A DNA stretch of 64,000 bases from Haloarcula marismortui ATCC 43049 (GCF_000011085.1 NC_006397.1:124001-188000), one strand, 5' to 3'. Positions 35,026-44,762 are shown, counted from the first letter of the stretch. Made by a program: numbers and translations. Notes: generated from the letters alone by a model not told the origin.

Positions 35026-36459
35026 TCAGTTTCGTCTGTGTATCGCCTTCTCTCTCGCATTCTGTGCAGCTTCCATTATCGCTTCACTTAATGTTGGATG
35101 TGTGTGAACAGTTGAGCCGATGTCCTCAAGCTTTGCACCCATCTCTATCATGGCTGCTATTTCTGCAATCAACTCGGATGCCTCTGGACCGACAATCTGT
35201 GCACCGATCACACGTTCGGTTTCTTTTGTGGCGATAATTCGGACAAAGCCTTCTGCCCGGTTTGCTGTTAGTGCTCGTCCAGACGCCTGGAACTGGAACT
35301 CGCCTGTGACAGGTGTCATACCCTTGTTCGCTGCTTCGTTCTCTGTCAGCCCGACAGTTCCGATTTCCGGGTCGGTAAACACGGCGGCCGGGAGTGCCTG
35401 ATAATCGACCGCAGCGGGTTCACCAGCAATGACCTCCGCTGCAACCTCCCCTTCTTTCGATCCTTTGTGTGCGAGCATCGGCTCACCAGCAACGTCACCG
35501 ACCGCGAAAATGTGCTCCTTGTTCGTCCGGCATGTGCTATCTGTCGGAATGAATCCCTGAGCATTGGTCTCGACGCCGGCATCGTCGATGCTGAGCGTGT
35601 CTGTCACCGGGCGTCTGCCAACAGCAACGAGTATTCTGTCAGCGGTGAGTTCTATATCACTATCATGCGCCGCCTCGTCTGCAGGGACAGCAGTCAGGAC
35701 GGCCTTACCATCCGACGCTGCCCAGCTGTCTGCGGTGTACCCGAAATGGAAATCCACACCGAGACGCTCTGCTCGCTTCCTGACTATCGAGGCAATGTCT
35801 TCCTCATAGCTGGGAAGCGCCTGCTCTAGCATCTCAATGACCGAGACATCGCTTCCAAGTCGGCTATAGACAGTCGCTAGCTCCATGCCGATGTATCCGG
35901 CTCCAACGATTACGAGCTCGTCGGGCACTGTGTCGAAGTTCAGCGCGCCATCTGACGAAACAATACGCTCATCCTCAAAACCGAACCCTGGAATTTCAAT
36001 CGGTCTGGACCCCGTCGCGATAATACAGTTTTCGAATTTCAGCGATTCAGACCCCTGGCCCTCGCCCTGATGGATGATTCTGACCTTGTTTTCGTCGGCA
36101 AATTCGGCAGTCCCTTTCAGCAGGTTCACCCCAGCTGCCGTACACAGTTGCTCGATACCGCTCGTTAACTGGTCGACAACGCCGTCTTTCCAGTTAATCA
36201 TCTCGTCGAGCGCAACTGTTGGGTCTGCGTAAATCCCCAGTTCCTCCGCCTGGCCCGCCTCTGATGCCAGTTTTGAACCGTGTATCAGGGCCTTAGAGGG
36301 GATACAGCCACGATTGAGACAGGCGCCCCCATACTCTCCTTTTTCAACAAGCGTGACATCAAGGGCAAGCTGTGCAGCGCGAATCGCGGCGACGTATCCG
36401 CCGGGGCCCGCGCCAATAACCAGTACGTCAGTCGACGTAGTTACATCTCCGACAACCAT
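35026..36459 (-). CDS. lpdA: Dihydrolipoyl dehydrogenase (E3)
   Basis: A 477-residue flavoprotein of normal length. FAD site VLVIGAGPGGYVAAIRAAQL; redox disulfide GGACLNRGCIPSKALIH; NAD site ELVIVGAGYIGMELATVYSR; second FAD motif GFIPTDSTCRTNKEHIFAVG; and the His-Glu pair near the C-terminus in VHTHPTLSEAIMEAA. It re-oxidises the lipoyl groups of the E2 subunit encoded directly upstream; its ATG abuts the E2 stop. Last gene of the four-gene complex operon. Confidence 0.95.
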   Translation of the reverse strand: MVVGDVTTSTDVLVIGAGPGGYVAAIRAAQLALDVTLVEKGEYGGACLNRGCIPSKALIHGSKLASEAGQAEELGIYADPTVALDEMINWKDGVVDQLTSGIEQLCTAAGVNLLKGTAEFADENKVRIIHQGEGQGSESLKFENCIIATGSRPIEIPGFGFEDERIVSSDGALNFDTVPDELVIVGAGYIGMELATVYSRLGSDVSVIEMLEQALPSYEEDIASIVRKRAERLGVDFHFGYTADSWAASDGKAVLTAVPADEAAHDSDIELTADRILVAVGRRPVTDTLSIDDAGVETNAQGFIPTDSTCRTNKEHIFAVGDVAGEPMLAHKGSKEGEVAAEVIAGEPAAVDYQALPAAVFTDPEIGTVGLTENEAANKGMTPVTGEFQFQASGRALTANRAEGFVRIIATKETERVIGAQIVGPEASELIAEIAAMIEMGAKLEDIGSTVHTHPTLSEAIMEAAQNAREKAIHRRN

Positions 36460-37988
36460 TATTCTAGTAGTAGCAGGTTTGGATTTTGCAGGTACTTCTG
36501 TATGGAGTTTGTAAATTGTGCGGCGTCTGCGCCATCAAGCACTCGATGATCGAACGACAGCGAGAGTGTCATGATGTGACGAGGTTCTATCGTCTCTTCA
36601 CCATCCGCTTCGACGACCCGTGGCTTCTTTTTAATTTCACCCAGTGCCAGGATAGCGCTCTCCGGCTGGTTGATGATTGGCGTTCCATACTCCCCGCCAA
36701 TCCCGCCGATGTTCGAGATAGTAAATGTCCCGCCGCGCATTTCCTCCGGCGAGAGACTGCGTTCTCTCGCTTTCTGGGTTTTTTCGTTGGTTTCCGATGC
36801 GACCTCCAGCAGGCCTTTCGCATCAACATTCTCGACAACGGGAACCAGCAGCCCGTCATCAGTTGCCGTTGCGACACCGATGTTGTAATACTGCTTTTCG
36901 ACTATCTCTTCGTTTGCTTCGTCGAGAGAGACATTTACCTGCGGATTCTCTTGTAGAGCCGCGGCACACGCTTTCATTACGAACGGCATATACGTCAGTC
37001 GGATATCTTGCGCCTCGGCCTCCCGTCTGAGGGTCGAACGAGCATCGACCAGCGCAGTAACATCAACCTCATCCTGATGAGTGACGTGTGGGGCCGTATA
37101 TTTCGACGATGTCATCGCCGCTCCAATCGTCTGCCTGATCCCCTTGTACGGCTTCCGAGACTCGGGGCGCGCTGGCTCGTCTGCCGCTGCCCTCTCAACT
37201 ACCGCGTCTCGATCCGTCTGCTGTGCCTGCTGCTGTGCCTCGGCATACTCTTGGACCGCTTCGAGCGTGACAAACGGTTCTCCGTCTTTTTGTTCATCAG
37301 TGGGGACAGTATCGAGATCAATTCCTTCCTCCGCTGCGATGTGTCTCGTTTTCGGGACGGCCACCGTCGTCTCCCGGTCTACCACTTCTCTCGTCTGTGC
37401 CGGACTGACAGACTGCGCCGGGGCTGCCTGCTGTGTTCGTTGCTCGGCAGCAGTGGTCTGTTGGCTTGAACGCTCCTGAGTCGAGGATTCCGGACTCGCG
37501 TACGCGCGGACATCCGGCTCCGTTATACGTCCCGAAGACGAGTCCGCAACGCTGGAAATATCGACGCCCAGTTCGCGGGCGAGACGCCGCACAGACGGCG
37601 GGGCGGGGACCTGGACGCGCTGTGTAATCGCTGGTTCTGACTGCGTCTCTTCGGCTGGCTGTGCTGTGGCTCCAACTTCGGTTTGCTGGCCACTGCCCGC
37701 AGTGGTGTCGTCTGCAGGCGCTGTTTCAGTTGCTTTCGGACCGTCTTCACCGTCGACCCGGAAAACGATAATCACATCACCGACTGGGACCATCTCACCT
37801 TCTGCAGCACGGAGTTCTTCGACAACACCGTCAACAGGGGATGGGACGTCAACGACGGCTTTGTCGGTCTCGACTTCCGCGACTGGCTGGTCCTCGGAAA
37901 CTGCGTCACCCGGCTCAACACGCCAGCGAAGCAGTTCGCCCTCGGCGACGCCTTCTCCGACATCGGGGAGTTCGAATTCGCGTACCAT
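36459..37988 (-). CDS. 2-oxoacid dehydrogenase E2 (dihydrolipoyl acyltransferase)
   Basis: A 509-residue protein from ATG 37988 (MVREFELPDVGEGVAEGELL). Lipoyl domain with the modified Lys in AEVETDKAVVDVPSP (~residue 43); peripheral subunit-binding domain PPSVRRLARELGVDISSVAD (~135-170); what looks like a second one, VPKTRHIAAEEGIDLDTV and FVTLEAVQEYA (~215-260); catalytic domain ending with SLSFDHRVLDGADAAQF (DHRxxDG). Long Gln/Thr/Glu linkers separate them. The acyl group transferred is not evident; the neighbouring branched-chain-type transporter makes a branched 2-oxoacid plausible. Confidence 0.92.
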   Translation of the reverse strand: MVREFELPDVGEGVAEGELLRWRVEPGDAVSEDQPVAEVETDKAVVDVPSPVDGVVEELRAAEGEMVPVGDVIIVFRVDGEDGPKATETAPADDTTAGSGQQTEVGATAQPAEETQSEPAITQRVQVPAPPSVRRLARELGVDISSVADSSSGRITEPDVRAYASPESSTQERSSQQTTAAEQRTQQAAPAQSVSPAQTREVVDRETTVAVPKTRHIAAEEGIDLDTVPTDEQKDGEPFVTLEAVQEYAEAQQQAQQTDRDAVVERAAADEPARPESRKPYKGIRQTIGAAMTSSKYTAPHVTHQDEVDVTALVDARSTLRREAEAQDIRLTYMPFVMKACAAALQENPQVNVSLDEANEEIVEKQYYNIGVATATDDGLLVPVVENVDAKGLLEVASETNEKTQKARERSLSPEEMRGGTFTISNIGGIGGEYGTPIINQPESAILALGEIKKKPRVVEADGEETIEPRHIMTLSLSFDHRVLDGADAAQFTNSIQKYLQNPNLLLLE

Positions 37989-37989
37989 G

Positions 37990-39006
37990 TTAGAAATCGA
38001 CTGTTTCGCGGATGCCGTCTTGGATACGGACCGCCTGTGGCAGGTAGTAATCCTCCAGTGAATGGAGCGGCATGGGGGCATCGAAGCCAGCAATTCGTTT
38101 AATTGGCGCTTCCTGATGCACGAGTGCTTCTTCCTGAATCGTCGTTGCGATTTCAGCCCCTAATCCGCCAGTCTTCGGTGCTTCGTGGACAATCGCAGCT
38201 CTCCCGGTCTTTTTGAACGAGTCAGTGATCGTCTCTATGTCGAGGGGAGACAGGGTTCGCAGGTCGATGACTTCGACATCGATGCCGTGTGACTGGCTAA
38301 GATTCTCCGCAGCGATCAGCGCCGGCCGAGTCATTGCGCCCCAAGTGTAGACTGAGATGTCGCTCCCCTCACGCCGGATAGCGGCCTCATTCAGCGACAC
38401 TTGGTATGGTTTCGTCGGGACATCCTCACGGAAGGCGCGGTAGATCAACTTCGGCTCAAGGAATATAACTGGGTCAGGGTCACGAATCGACGCCGCTAGC
38501 AGTCCCTTGGCATCGTAGGGCGTGCTCGGTGAGACGACCTTGAGCCCGGGTTCGTGCACGAAGAACGCTTCCTTTGACTCGGAGTGGTGTTCCGGGGCCC
38601 GGATCCCACCGCCGTATGGAGCCCGTATCACCATCGGCACTGAATACTGCCCCTGACTACGGCTCCGGAGGCGTGCAGCGTGACTGACAATCTGGTCGAA
38701 GGCAGGATACATGAAGCCCATGAACTGCATCTCAGGAACAGGCTTCATGCCGGTCTGTGCGAGTCCAATCGAAGCCCCGATGATTCCGGCTTCGGCCAGT
38801 GGCGTGTCGATGACGCGGTCTTCACCGAACTCTTCGTATAGCTGGTCAGTTGCTCTGAAGACACCGCCGTTCTTCCCGACGTCTTCGCCCAGAACGACGA
38901 CGGTGTCGTCCTGTGACATTTCTGTGTACAGCCCGTCCTGTATCGCCTCCACAAGGGTGAGACTCTGGGCTTTCTGGCCCGTCTGCGCGCTGGCTGTCGA
39001 ACTCAT
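37990..39006 (-). CDS. 2-oxoacid dehydrogenase E1 beta subunit
   Basis: A 338-residue transketolase-like subunit: VEAIQDGLYTEMSQDDTVVV, LGEDVGKNGGVFRATDQLYE, DTPLAEAGIIGASIGLAQTG, and VISPSTPYDAK-type VVSPSTPYDAKGLLAASIRD. The C-terminal domain has VIDLRTLSPLDIETITDSFK. It pairs with the alpha subunit encoded just upstream (4-base overlap) to make the ThDP-dependent decarboxylase. The pattern fits the branched-chain/pyruvate E1 beta group. Confidence 0.93.
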   Translation of the reverse strand: MSSTASAQTGQKAQSLTLVEAIQDGLYTEMSQDDTVVVLGEDVGKNGGVFRATDQLYEEFGEDRVIDTPLAEAGIIGASIGLAQTGMKPVPEMQFMGFMYPAFDQIVSHAARLRSRSQGQYSVPMVIRAPYGGGIRAPEHHSESKEAFFVHEPGLKVVSPSTPYDAKGLLAASIRDPDPVIFLEPKLIYRAFREDVPTKPYQVSLNEAAIRREGSDISVYTWGAMTRPALIAAENLSQSHGIDVEVIDLRTLSPLDIETITDSFKKTGRAAIVHEAPKTGGLGAEIATTIQEEALVHQEAPIKRIAGFDAPMPLHSLEDYYLPQAVRIQDGIRETVDF

Positions 39007-40151
39007 TCCAGCACCTCCGAGAACGCGCCGTCGTCATATTTCTCGCGCAGTCGGTTCAATTCGTCCCGCTGTTCTTCGAGTCGCGCTGGAACGTCCTCGT
39101 ACACATGCTCGACGATGTTGTCTGGACTCGCTTCTGTCTGCTCTGCCGTCTCTATCGCCTCGCTGACTTCCTGTTCGATACTGTCCTGGATCTCACTCTC
39201 GAGGTCGGAATCGAGGATGCCCTCGTTGTACAGATACTTTTCAATGCGGTCCACAGGGTCACGGTCCCGCCAGGCCTCCTCCTCTGATTCGTCTCTGTAA
39301 ACAGACGGGTCATCCGCGGTCGTGTGTGCGCCGAAGCGATACTGGACAGACTCAATAAGCGTTGGACGGCGCTCTCCGGGACCCGGATTCCGGGCTTTCG
39401 CCAGTGCCTCACTGGCGACTTTGTAGACCGCCAGCGGGTCCAGCCCATCGACTCGAACGCCGTCGATACCATACGCCTGTGCCTTTTCAGCGATGGTTTC
39501 GCTCGCGGTCTGTCGCTCTCGGGGGACCGAAATCGCCCATTGGTTGTTGTTGCAGACGAATACAGCGGGGACGTCGAACACCCCGGCGAAGTTCAGTCCT
39601 TCGTGGAAATCTCCCTCTGAGGTCGCACCATCTCCGAGATGACACAGGACGGCCGTCTCGGTTTTTCCCTGTAGCTTGTGTCCCCACGCCATTCCCATGG
39701 CCTGTGGAACCTGCGTTGCAATCGGAATATACTCCGGCATCACGTTGACATCGTCCGGGATCGCGTATCCGTCTCGATAGCCTCTCAGTGGCTCGAACAG
39801 GGATACCAGATCCATCCCATGGGCGTACTTCGCCGCGTGCTCTCTGTAGGTCGGGAACAACCAGTCCTGCTCGGCAAGTGCCAGGCTCGTGGCGACCTGG
39901 GATCCTTCTTGCCCGGTCATTGGTGCATACGTCGCGAGCCGCCCCTGTCGTTGGAAGCTGATGGCCCGCTGGTCGAAGTGCCGAGCAAGCTTGATTGTCT
40001 CATACATCTCAAGTAACTGCCTGTCTGAAATGTCCGGGACAGACGCCTGTGGCAGTACGTTGCCCTCGGCATCCAGTACCTGGACCAGATCCGAGTCTTC
40101 TCTAACGGGCGCTGGCAAGTCCGTGCTTCCTGCTTCGTTTTTCATGTTCAT
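39003..40151 (-). CDS. 2-oxoacid dehydrogenase E1 alpha subunit
   Basis: A 382-residue subunit. The ThDP/Mg motif is HLGDGATSEGDFHEGLNFAG ending at CNNNQWAIS; the phosphorylation-loop region YRFGAHTTADDPSVYRDESE is conserved. First gene of the operon; ATG 40151 follows a GAATACAAAAC box by ~25 bases, consistent with a leaderless start. Haloarchaea carry several such complexes, most with unknown substrates because pyruvate is normally oxidised by ferredoxin oxidoreductases; in vivo substrate here is inferred only from context. Confidence 0.92.
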   Translation of the reverse strand: MNMKNEAGSTDLPAPVREDSDLVQVLDAEGNVLPQASVPDISDRQLLEMYETIKLARHFDQRAISFQRQGRLATYAPMTGQEGSQVATSLALAEQDWLFPTYREHAAKYAHGMDLVSLFEPLRGYRDGYAIPDDVNVMPEYIPIATQVPQAMGMAWGHKLQGKTETAVLCHLGDGATSEGDFHEGLNFAGVFDVPAVFVCNNNQWAISVPRERQTASETIAEKAQAYGIDGVRVDGLDPLAVYKVASEALAKARNPGPGERRPTLIESVQYRFGAHTTADDPSVYRDESEEEAWRDRDPVDRIEKYLYNEGILDSDLESEIQDSIEQEVSEAIETAEQTEASPDNIVEHVYEDVPARLEEQRDELNRLREKYDDGAFSEVLE

Positions 40152-40817
40152 TGTTTTCGATGATGTTTTGTATTCAACAGACGCTCCCTCAACAGACCCT
40201 GGTAACCCGAACAGCCGCTGGTTACGGCTCTTCGAGCGCGTTCAAGGCTGGCGTTTTCCACCGGAGCACAGGGCCCACCTGTGCACTGGCAGTCTACGCC
40301 AGTTTAAATGTCGAAAATGTAAAAAATGTAGCTGTGGAAGAGGGCAGTGCCCAATCCATTAACTGCCGGGACAGCTGACCTGCAGGGCAGGCGATAGGGT
40401 TCAAACCCGGATGCATATATGAAGTCTAACATGGTAGATACTTATTGTTTGTGCGACACCCGTTCACACGCCACAGTAGCTAGTCCGGTGCGAATGGTGA
40501 CCGCTGCTGGCCCGAAGAAGCGTAAATGCAACAGGAAGTAACACACAATTGACTAGAATATCTATGCACTACGTCTTGGGAAAGTGTTGATACAGACGCC
40601 ACTCAGACATTCTCACTGACAGATGGCTTTCACGAACCGCTGCTAAGAACTGTATGTGTTCAATTATCTGTAACGTCACTGGAGCCAAGTCTGTAGTGTG
40701 GAAATCTGTTCGCCGGTTATGAAATTAACTACGGACTCAGCAACCAGTACAGTGTCTTGTGTCGATCCTATGGCCGTGGCAGAGCATAGTCACCAAGCCA
40801 GTGCTGGGGTACAGGAG
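40152..40817. other. Gap between E1 alpha and the Liv transporter, with repeat
   Basis: Holds the E1 alpha promoter and dispersed repeat copy C (40245-40400). The remaining 400 bases, rightwards to the livF stop, show no gene with convincing composition. Confidence 0.5.
40245..40400 (+). repeat. Dispersed repeat, copy C
   Basis: Reads TGGCGTTTTCCACCGG, CTGGCAGTCTACGCCAGTTT and AAATGTAAAAAATGTAGC, then CTGCCGGGACAGC, matching copy A at 33546-33700 including the last block. One frame gives LRQFKCRKCKKCSCGRGQC, the clearest coding sense of the three. It lies ~95 bases upstream of the E1 alpha start, pointing away, as in the other copies. Confidence 0.55.
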
Positions 40818-41522
40818 CTACCCGCCGAGGAAGTCCTCCCGCACCTGTTGGTCGTTGAGAAGTGCCTCACCGCTGTCCTCGTGTCGGTTCTGCCCCTGCA
40901 CAAGGACATAACCGCGGTCACACCGCCGCAGTGCCTCCTTTGCATTTTGTTCGACGAGGAGAACGGCGGTACCGGCGTCGTTGATCTCGTCAATGCGGTC
41001 AAACATCTCGTCAACGAGGTCGGGTGCAAGGCCAGCACTGGGCTCGTCAAGGAGTAACAGATCTGGATCGAGCATGAGCGCACGGCCCATCGCCAGCATC
41101 TGTTGTTGCCCTCCAGACAGTGTCCCAGCCTTCTGCTCCGACCGCGTTTCCAGTATTGGGAACCGGTTATAAACCGCCTGAAGCCGGTCCTCAGGGAACT
41201 GATCCAGCGTGTATGCGCCCATCTTGAGGTTCTCTGTGACGGTCAGTGGCTCGAACACGTTGTTGCTCTGGGGAACGAAGCTTAACCCATATGAGATGAT
41301 ATCTTCCGGTTGTTCGCCGGCGATATCTCTGTCGTCGAATATGATTTCACCCCCCATGTACGTCGTCAGTCCAAACACTGATTTCATCACCGTGGACTTG
41401 CCTGCACCGTTCGGGCCGACGATGGTGATGTACTCACCCTGTCCGACTTCCATGTCGACATCTGTGAGAATCTGCAGGTCACCGTACCCGGCGTCCAGTT
41501 GCTGTACTGACAGCAGACTCAT
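40818..41522 (-). CDS. livF: Branched-chain amino acid-type ABC transporter ATPase (LivF)
   Basis: A 234-residue ATPase. Walker A ITIVGPNGAGKSTVMKSVFG, signature AGTLSGGQQQMLAMGRALML, Walker B PDLLLLDEPSAGLAPDLVDE, and a switch His region VLLVEQNAKEAL (LivF-type EQN). Its start overlaps the LivG stop. Last gene of the transporter operon. The family moves branched-chain amino acids, amides, urea or short acids. Confidence 0.93.
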   Translation of the reverse strand: MSLLSVQQLDAGYGDLQILTDVDMEVGQGEYITIVGPNGAGKSTVMKSVFGLTTYMGGEIIFDDRDIAGEQPEDIISYGLSFVPQSNNVFEPLTVTENLKMGAYTLDQFPEDRLQAVYNRFPILETRSEQKAGTLSGGQQQMLAMGRALMLDPDLLLLDEPSAGLAPDLVDEMFDRIDEINDAGTAVLLVEQNAKEALRRCDRGYVLVQGQNRHEDSGEALLNDQQVREDFLGG

Positions 41523-42346
41523 ATTTTCACCTCTTCTCCGAGATATGCATCAAGCACTTTTTCGTTGTTTTTCACTGCGTCTGGTTGCCCCTCTGTAAGA
41601 ACACTCCCCTGGTGCATCACGATGACCGTGTCGCAGTTATTCATAATAACGTCCATGTCGTGTTCGACGAAGAGGAAGGTGTACCCCTGCTCTTTGAGCG
41701 TATGCAGCCGGTCAATGAGTTTCTCCTCAAGTGTTGGGTTGACTCCCGCAAGCGGTTCATCCAGCAGCACCATCTCGGGATCGGTCATGAGCACGCGCGC
41801 CATCTCCAGCAGCTTCCGCTGGCCACCTGAGAGATTCCCGGCGGATTCGTGCGCGACGTGCTCAATCTCAAACAGTTCGAGCATCTCCCAGGCCTGTTCT
41901 CGAAGTTCTTTTTCTTGTTCGACGACCTGTGCTCTGGCTCGCGGGAGGACCGCTCGCCAGACTGTTTCGCCGGCCTGGTTCTGTGGTGCCAGCATCAGGT
42001 TTTCCAGCACGGTCATCTCTGATAACTCTCGTGCTATCTGGAAAGTCCGGACGAGGCCCTGATTTGCGACCTGATCTGACCGATACCCCGTTATCTCCGT
42101 GTCATTGAACTCGACTGCGCCCCCGTCTGGGCGTTGCACACCGGTAATCAGGTCGAATGTCGTCGACTTGCCGGCACCGTTCGGACCGATCAGACCAGTG
42201 ATAGACCCCTTTTCGACGTGGAAAGAGACGTCAGCGACAGCGGTAATACCACCAAATGTCTTTCGCAGGTTTTCCACTTTGAGTATCTGCTCTTGCTGTC
42301 CGTTCCGGGTCTGATCGCTCCGTGCTGAATGTCCGTTCTTACTCAT
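41519..42346 (-). CDS. livG: Branched-chain amino acid-type ABC transporter ATPase (LivG)
   Basis: A 275-residue ATPase from ATG 42346 (MSKNGHSARSDQTRNGQQEQ). Walker A GLIGPNGAGKSTTFDLITGV, signature AGNLSGGQRKLLEMARVLMT, Walker B PEMVLLDEPLAGVNPTLEEK, switch TFLFVEHDMDVIM (LivG-type EHD). The polar N-terminal extension before the first beta strand is longer than in bacteria. The start overlaps the LivM stop by 8 bases. Confidence 0.93.
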   Translation of the reverse strand: MSKNGHSARSDQTRNGQQEQILKVENLRKTFGGITAVADVSFHVEKGSITGLIGPNGAGKSTTFDLITGVQRPDGGAVEFNDTEITGYRSDQVANQGLVRTFQIARELSEMTVLENLMLAPQNQAGETVWRAVLPRARAQVVEQEKELREQAWEMLELFEIEHVAHESAGNLSGGQRKLLEMARVLMTDPEMVLLDEPLAGVNPTLEEKLIDRLHTLKEQGYTFLFVEHDMDVIMNNCDTVIVMHQGSVLTEGQPDAVKNNEKVLDAYLGEEVKI

Positions 42347-43646
42347 TATCGTCCTCGCGAGTCGCCTGCTGTGAGAGTGCAACGCTCGATGCGATTGCTT
42401 TTCGATGGCCAAGCAGCCCATCCGGGTGCCGTTGCATGAGATACACCAGAACGATACCGAGCAGCATGAGTCTGAGAGCCGAAATACTCACGTCCTGCAC
42501 GGAGTACGCCAGCAGCGGCGTGACATCGAGAGTTCCTAACTCGGCGAGGGCACTGACAAGCGTATCGGGAGCGTTGCTGAGCTGGAGGTACTCCGCCACC
42601 ACCCGGCGGATGAACGAGGGGCCCTCGAAGAGCAGGCTCGCGAACAGAGCACCGCCAACGATACTCCCCGTTGGCGAGCCAGTTCCACCGATAAACAGCG
42701 CAATGAAGATGTAGAAGGTCTGTATCGGCTTGAACATCCGTGGCGATGCATAGCCCCCGGAGAGACGCCAGAAGATGGCAATCAGGCCCATGAGCGCACA
42801 GCCAAGCGCGAACGTCTTGATCTTGAACAGACGCGTATCTTTTCCCAGCGCCTGCGTGACTTGCTGGTCCTCGCGAATACTCTTGAGCACCCGTCCGAAG
42901 GGTGACTTCCCGATGCGGATCATCAAACAGTACAGGAGGCCGAGACAGAGACACAACACAATTACGTACGCCCAGCCGATGACCAGCGTCTCCTCGATTC
43001 CCAGCGGTTCCACGGCGCTGAATATCGCCGCACCTAGAGCATTTGGCGCTGGGGCTGTTGTGGCCGGGTCTGTGTAAAATAGAATCCGGATCGGGTTCGA
43101 TGGCAACGACAGCCCCGTCGCACCGCCCGTTCCGAATGCAACGCCGGCAATGCGAGTGTTCGCGAACTCCGGCGCACGGAGTGTGAGGCGGACGATTTCC
43201 GAGAACGCGACAGTGACGATTGCAAGATAATCGGCACGAAGTCGGATCGCAGGCAACGCTGCAAGGCCGCCAATGATTCCAGTCACGAGGATAGCACCCA
43301 CAATCGCGACCGGAAGTGGCAGCCCGAAGCCGGGCGGACTGGCCGTCACTGGAGCGGTCAGTATCCCCATCGTGTATACACCGATGGCCATGAACCCGGC
43401 CGCACCGAGGTTGAACAGACCCGCGTATCCCCACTGGAGGTTCAGTGCAAGCGCTAACATGGCATAAATCGCGGAGAGGAACGCGACACGACGGAGCGTG
43501 TTGACTGTGCCATTCAGCTGGAATCCAAGCACGACGCTGAAAAGCGCGTACAATCCCCCGATCGCGAGTGCCAGAGCGATGAGCAAGCGGACGTCATTGT
43601 TGCCAAGCCAACCCTCAGCCCGCGCCTGAAGAGAGCCTGTACTCAT
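42339..43646 (-). CDS. livM: ABC transporter permease LivM
   Basis: A 435-residue permease from ATG 43646 (MSTGSLQARAEGWLGNNDVR), the start that overlaps the LivH stop (ATGA). About ten hydrophobic helices; family motifs ALNLQWGYAGLFNLGAAGFM and GRVLKSIREDQQVTQALGKD, the cytosolic coupling loop that contacts the ATPases. Upstream in-frame codons as far as 43940 overlap LivH and have wrong composition. Confidence 0.9.
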   Translation of the reverse strand: MSTGSLQARAEGWLGNNDVRLLIALALAIGGLYALFSVVLGFQLNGTVNTLRRVAFLSAIYAMLALALNLQWGYAGLFNLGAAGFMAIGVYTMGILTAPVTASPPGFGLPLPVAIVGAILVTGIIGGLAALPAIRLRADYLAIVTVAFSEIVRLTLRAPEFANTRIAGVAFGTGGATGLSLPSNPIRILFYTDPATTAPAPNALGAAIFSAVEPLGIEETLVIGWAYVIVLCLCLGLLYCLMIRIGKSPFGRVLKSIREDQQVTQALGKDTRLFKIKTFALGCALMGLIAIFWRLSGGYASPRMFKPIQTFYIFIALFIGGTGSPTGSIVGGALFASLLFEGPSFIRRVVAEYLQLSNAPDTLVSALAELGTLDVTPLLAYSVQDVSISALRLMLLGIVLVYLMQRHPDGLLGHRKAIASSVALSQQATREDDNE

Positions 43647-44740
43647 GCCGTCGTCCTCCCACTGAACAGCCCCGATGGACGCACGAGCAGCATGACGATC
43701 ATGATAACGAACGCCGCAACCAGAAGGAAGCTGGCTGGAATCCAGACGAGCGCGAGTCGACTCGCGAGACCGAGAATGACACCGCCGACCATTGCGCCGT
43801 AGATCGACCCGACACCGCCGAGGATGACCGCTGCGAACACCAGTAACAGCAGGTCCCACCCCATTGTCACTGTGAGCGTCCCCTGCTGTAGTGCGATAAG
43901 AAAGCCTGCACACCCGGTAAGCCCGCCGCCGATAATCCACGTGAGTTTGACAACGCGCTCCGTTGGGATGCCCGTGACTTTTGCGAGGTCCTTGTTCGCA
44001 GCCATTGCACGCATCGCGGTGCCGATTTTGGTGTACTGGAGCAGAATGTGAGTCCCAAGCATCAGGAGCGCGGCGACGACGACCAGCGTAATCTGGTGTC
44101 CCCCGAACGTGACGCCCGCAACAGTAAACTGGGGGACGTTGCCGCCTGTCAGCCCACGGCTGTCAGTCAGAAACGAATAGGTGAGGAAATTCCGGAGGAA
44201 CAGCGCGACGCCGACGCTGGCAATCATCAAGGTCACACCGTCAGCGCTGCGCATCGGTCTGAACACGATTCGATCCAGCAAGAGCGAAAGGGCGGCTGTC
44301 AGAACCGCAGCGACGAGTAAGCCAGCCAGAAGCGCCAGCGGGGTATTGACAACATTGATGCCAAGCTCATTCGAACCGACTGCGATTGGGCCGCCGATAA
44401 GAATGAGCGATTCGACAGAGAACTCTCCCAGCCCGGCAATCAGAAACGCCGTCGCCCATCCGGCGAACGCACCGCTCGTAATCAAGTCACCGTGGGCAAA
44501 GTTCGCGAAATTGAGGATACTGTATGTCATCGAGAGGCCGACACCGGCCAGTCCAAGCGACATGCCCAGCACCAGTCCGTTCCAGAGATAACTCATGAGG
44601 TCTGTGATGGCAACTGTTCCAGTGCCTACCTGTCGAAGAATATCGAATACGAGAAACACGCCGATAACTGCGAATATAACGAGTACTGGGCGGTTGTATA
44701 CCAGATTCTGTCCACGGCTGTAGTAGTCTCGTGCCGCCAT
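43643..44740 (-). CDS. livH: ABC transporter permease LivH
   Basis: A 365-residue permease, first gene of the transporter block. It has the LivH pattern GLVLGMSLGLAGVGLSMTYS, ILNFANFAHGDLITSGAFAG, and the coupling loop TKIGTAMRAMAANKDLAKVT. Eight or more membrane helices. A TATA box (44763-44772) lies ~25 bases upstream of the ATG, marking the operon promoter. Confidence 0.92.
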   Translation of the reverse strand: MAARDYYSRGQNLVYNRPVLVIFAVIGVFLVFDILRQVGTGTVAITDLMSYLWNGLVLGMSLGLAGVGLSMTYSILNFANFAHGDLITSGAFAGWATAFLIAGLGEFSVESLILIGGPIAVGSNELGINVVNTPLALLAGLLVAAVLTAALSLLLDRIVFRPMRSADGVTLMIASVGVALFLRNFLTYSFLTDSRGLTGGNVPQFTVAGVTFGGHQITLVVVAALLMLGTHILLQYTKIGTAMRAMAANKDLAKVTGIPTERVVKLTWIIGGGLTGCAGFLIALQQGTLTVTMGWDLLLLVFAAVILGGVGSIYGAMVGGVILGLASRLALVWIPASFLLVAAFVIMIVMLLVRPSGLFSGRTTA

Positions 44741-44762
44741 ACTTTGGTGCTCTGTACCCAGT

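Noticed and set aside
39889..40362. Plus-strand 157-residue frame ending in a Cys-rich tail
   Set aside because: Its first half is antisense to the E1 alpha gene. Only the tail corresponds to repeat copy C, without its own start.
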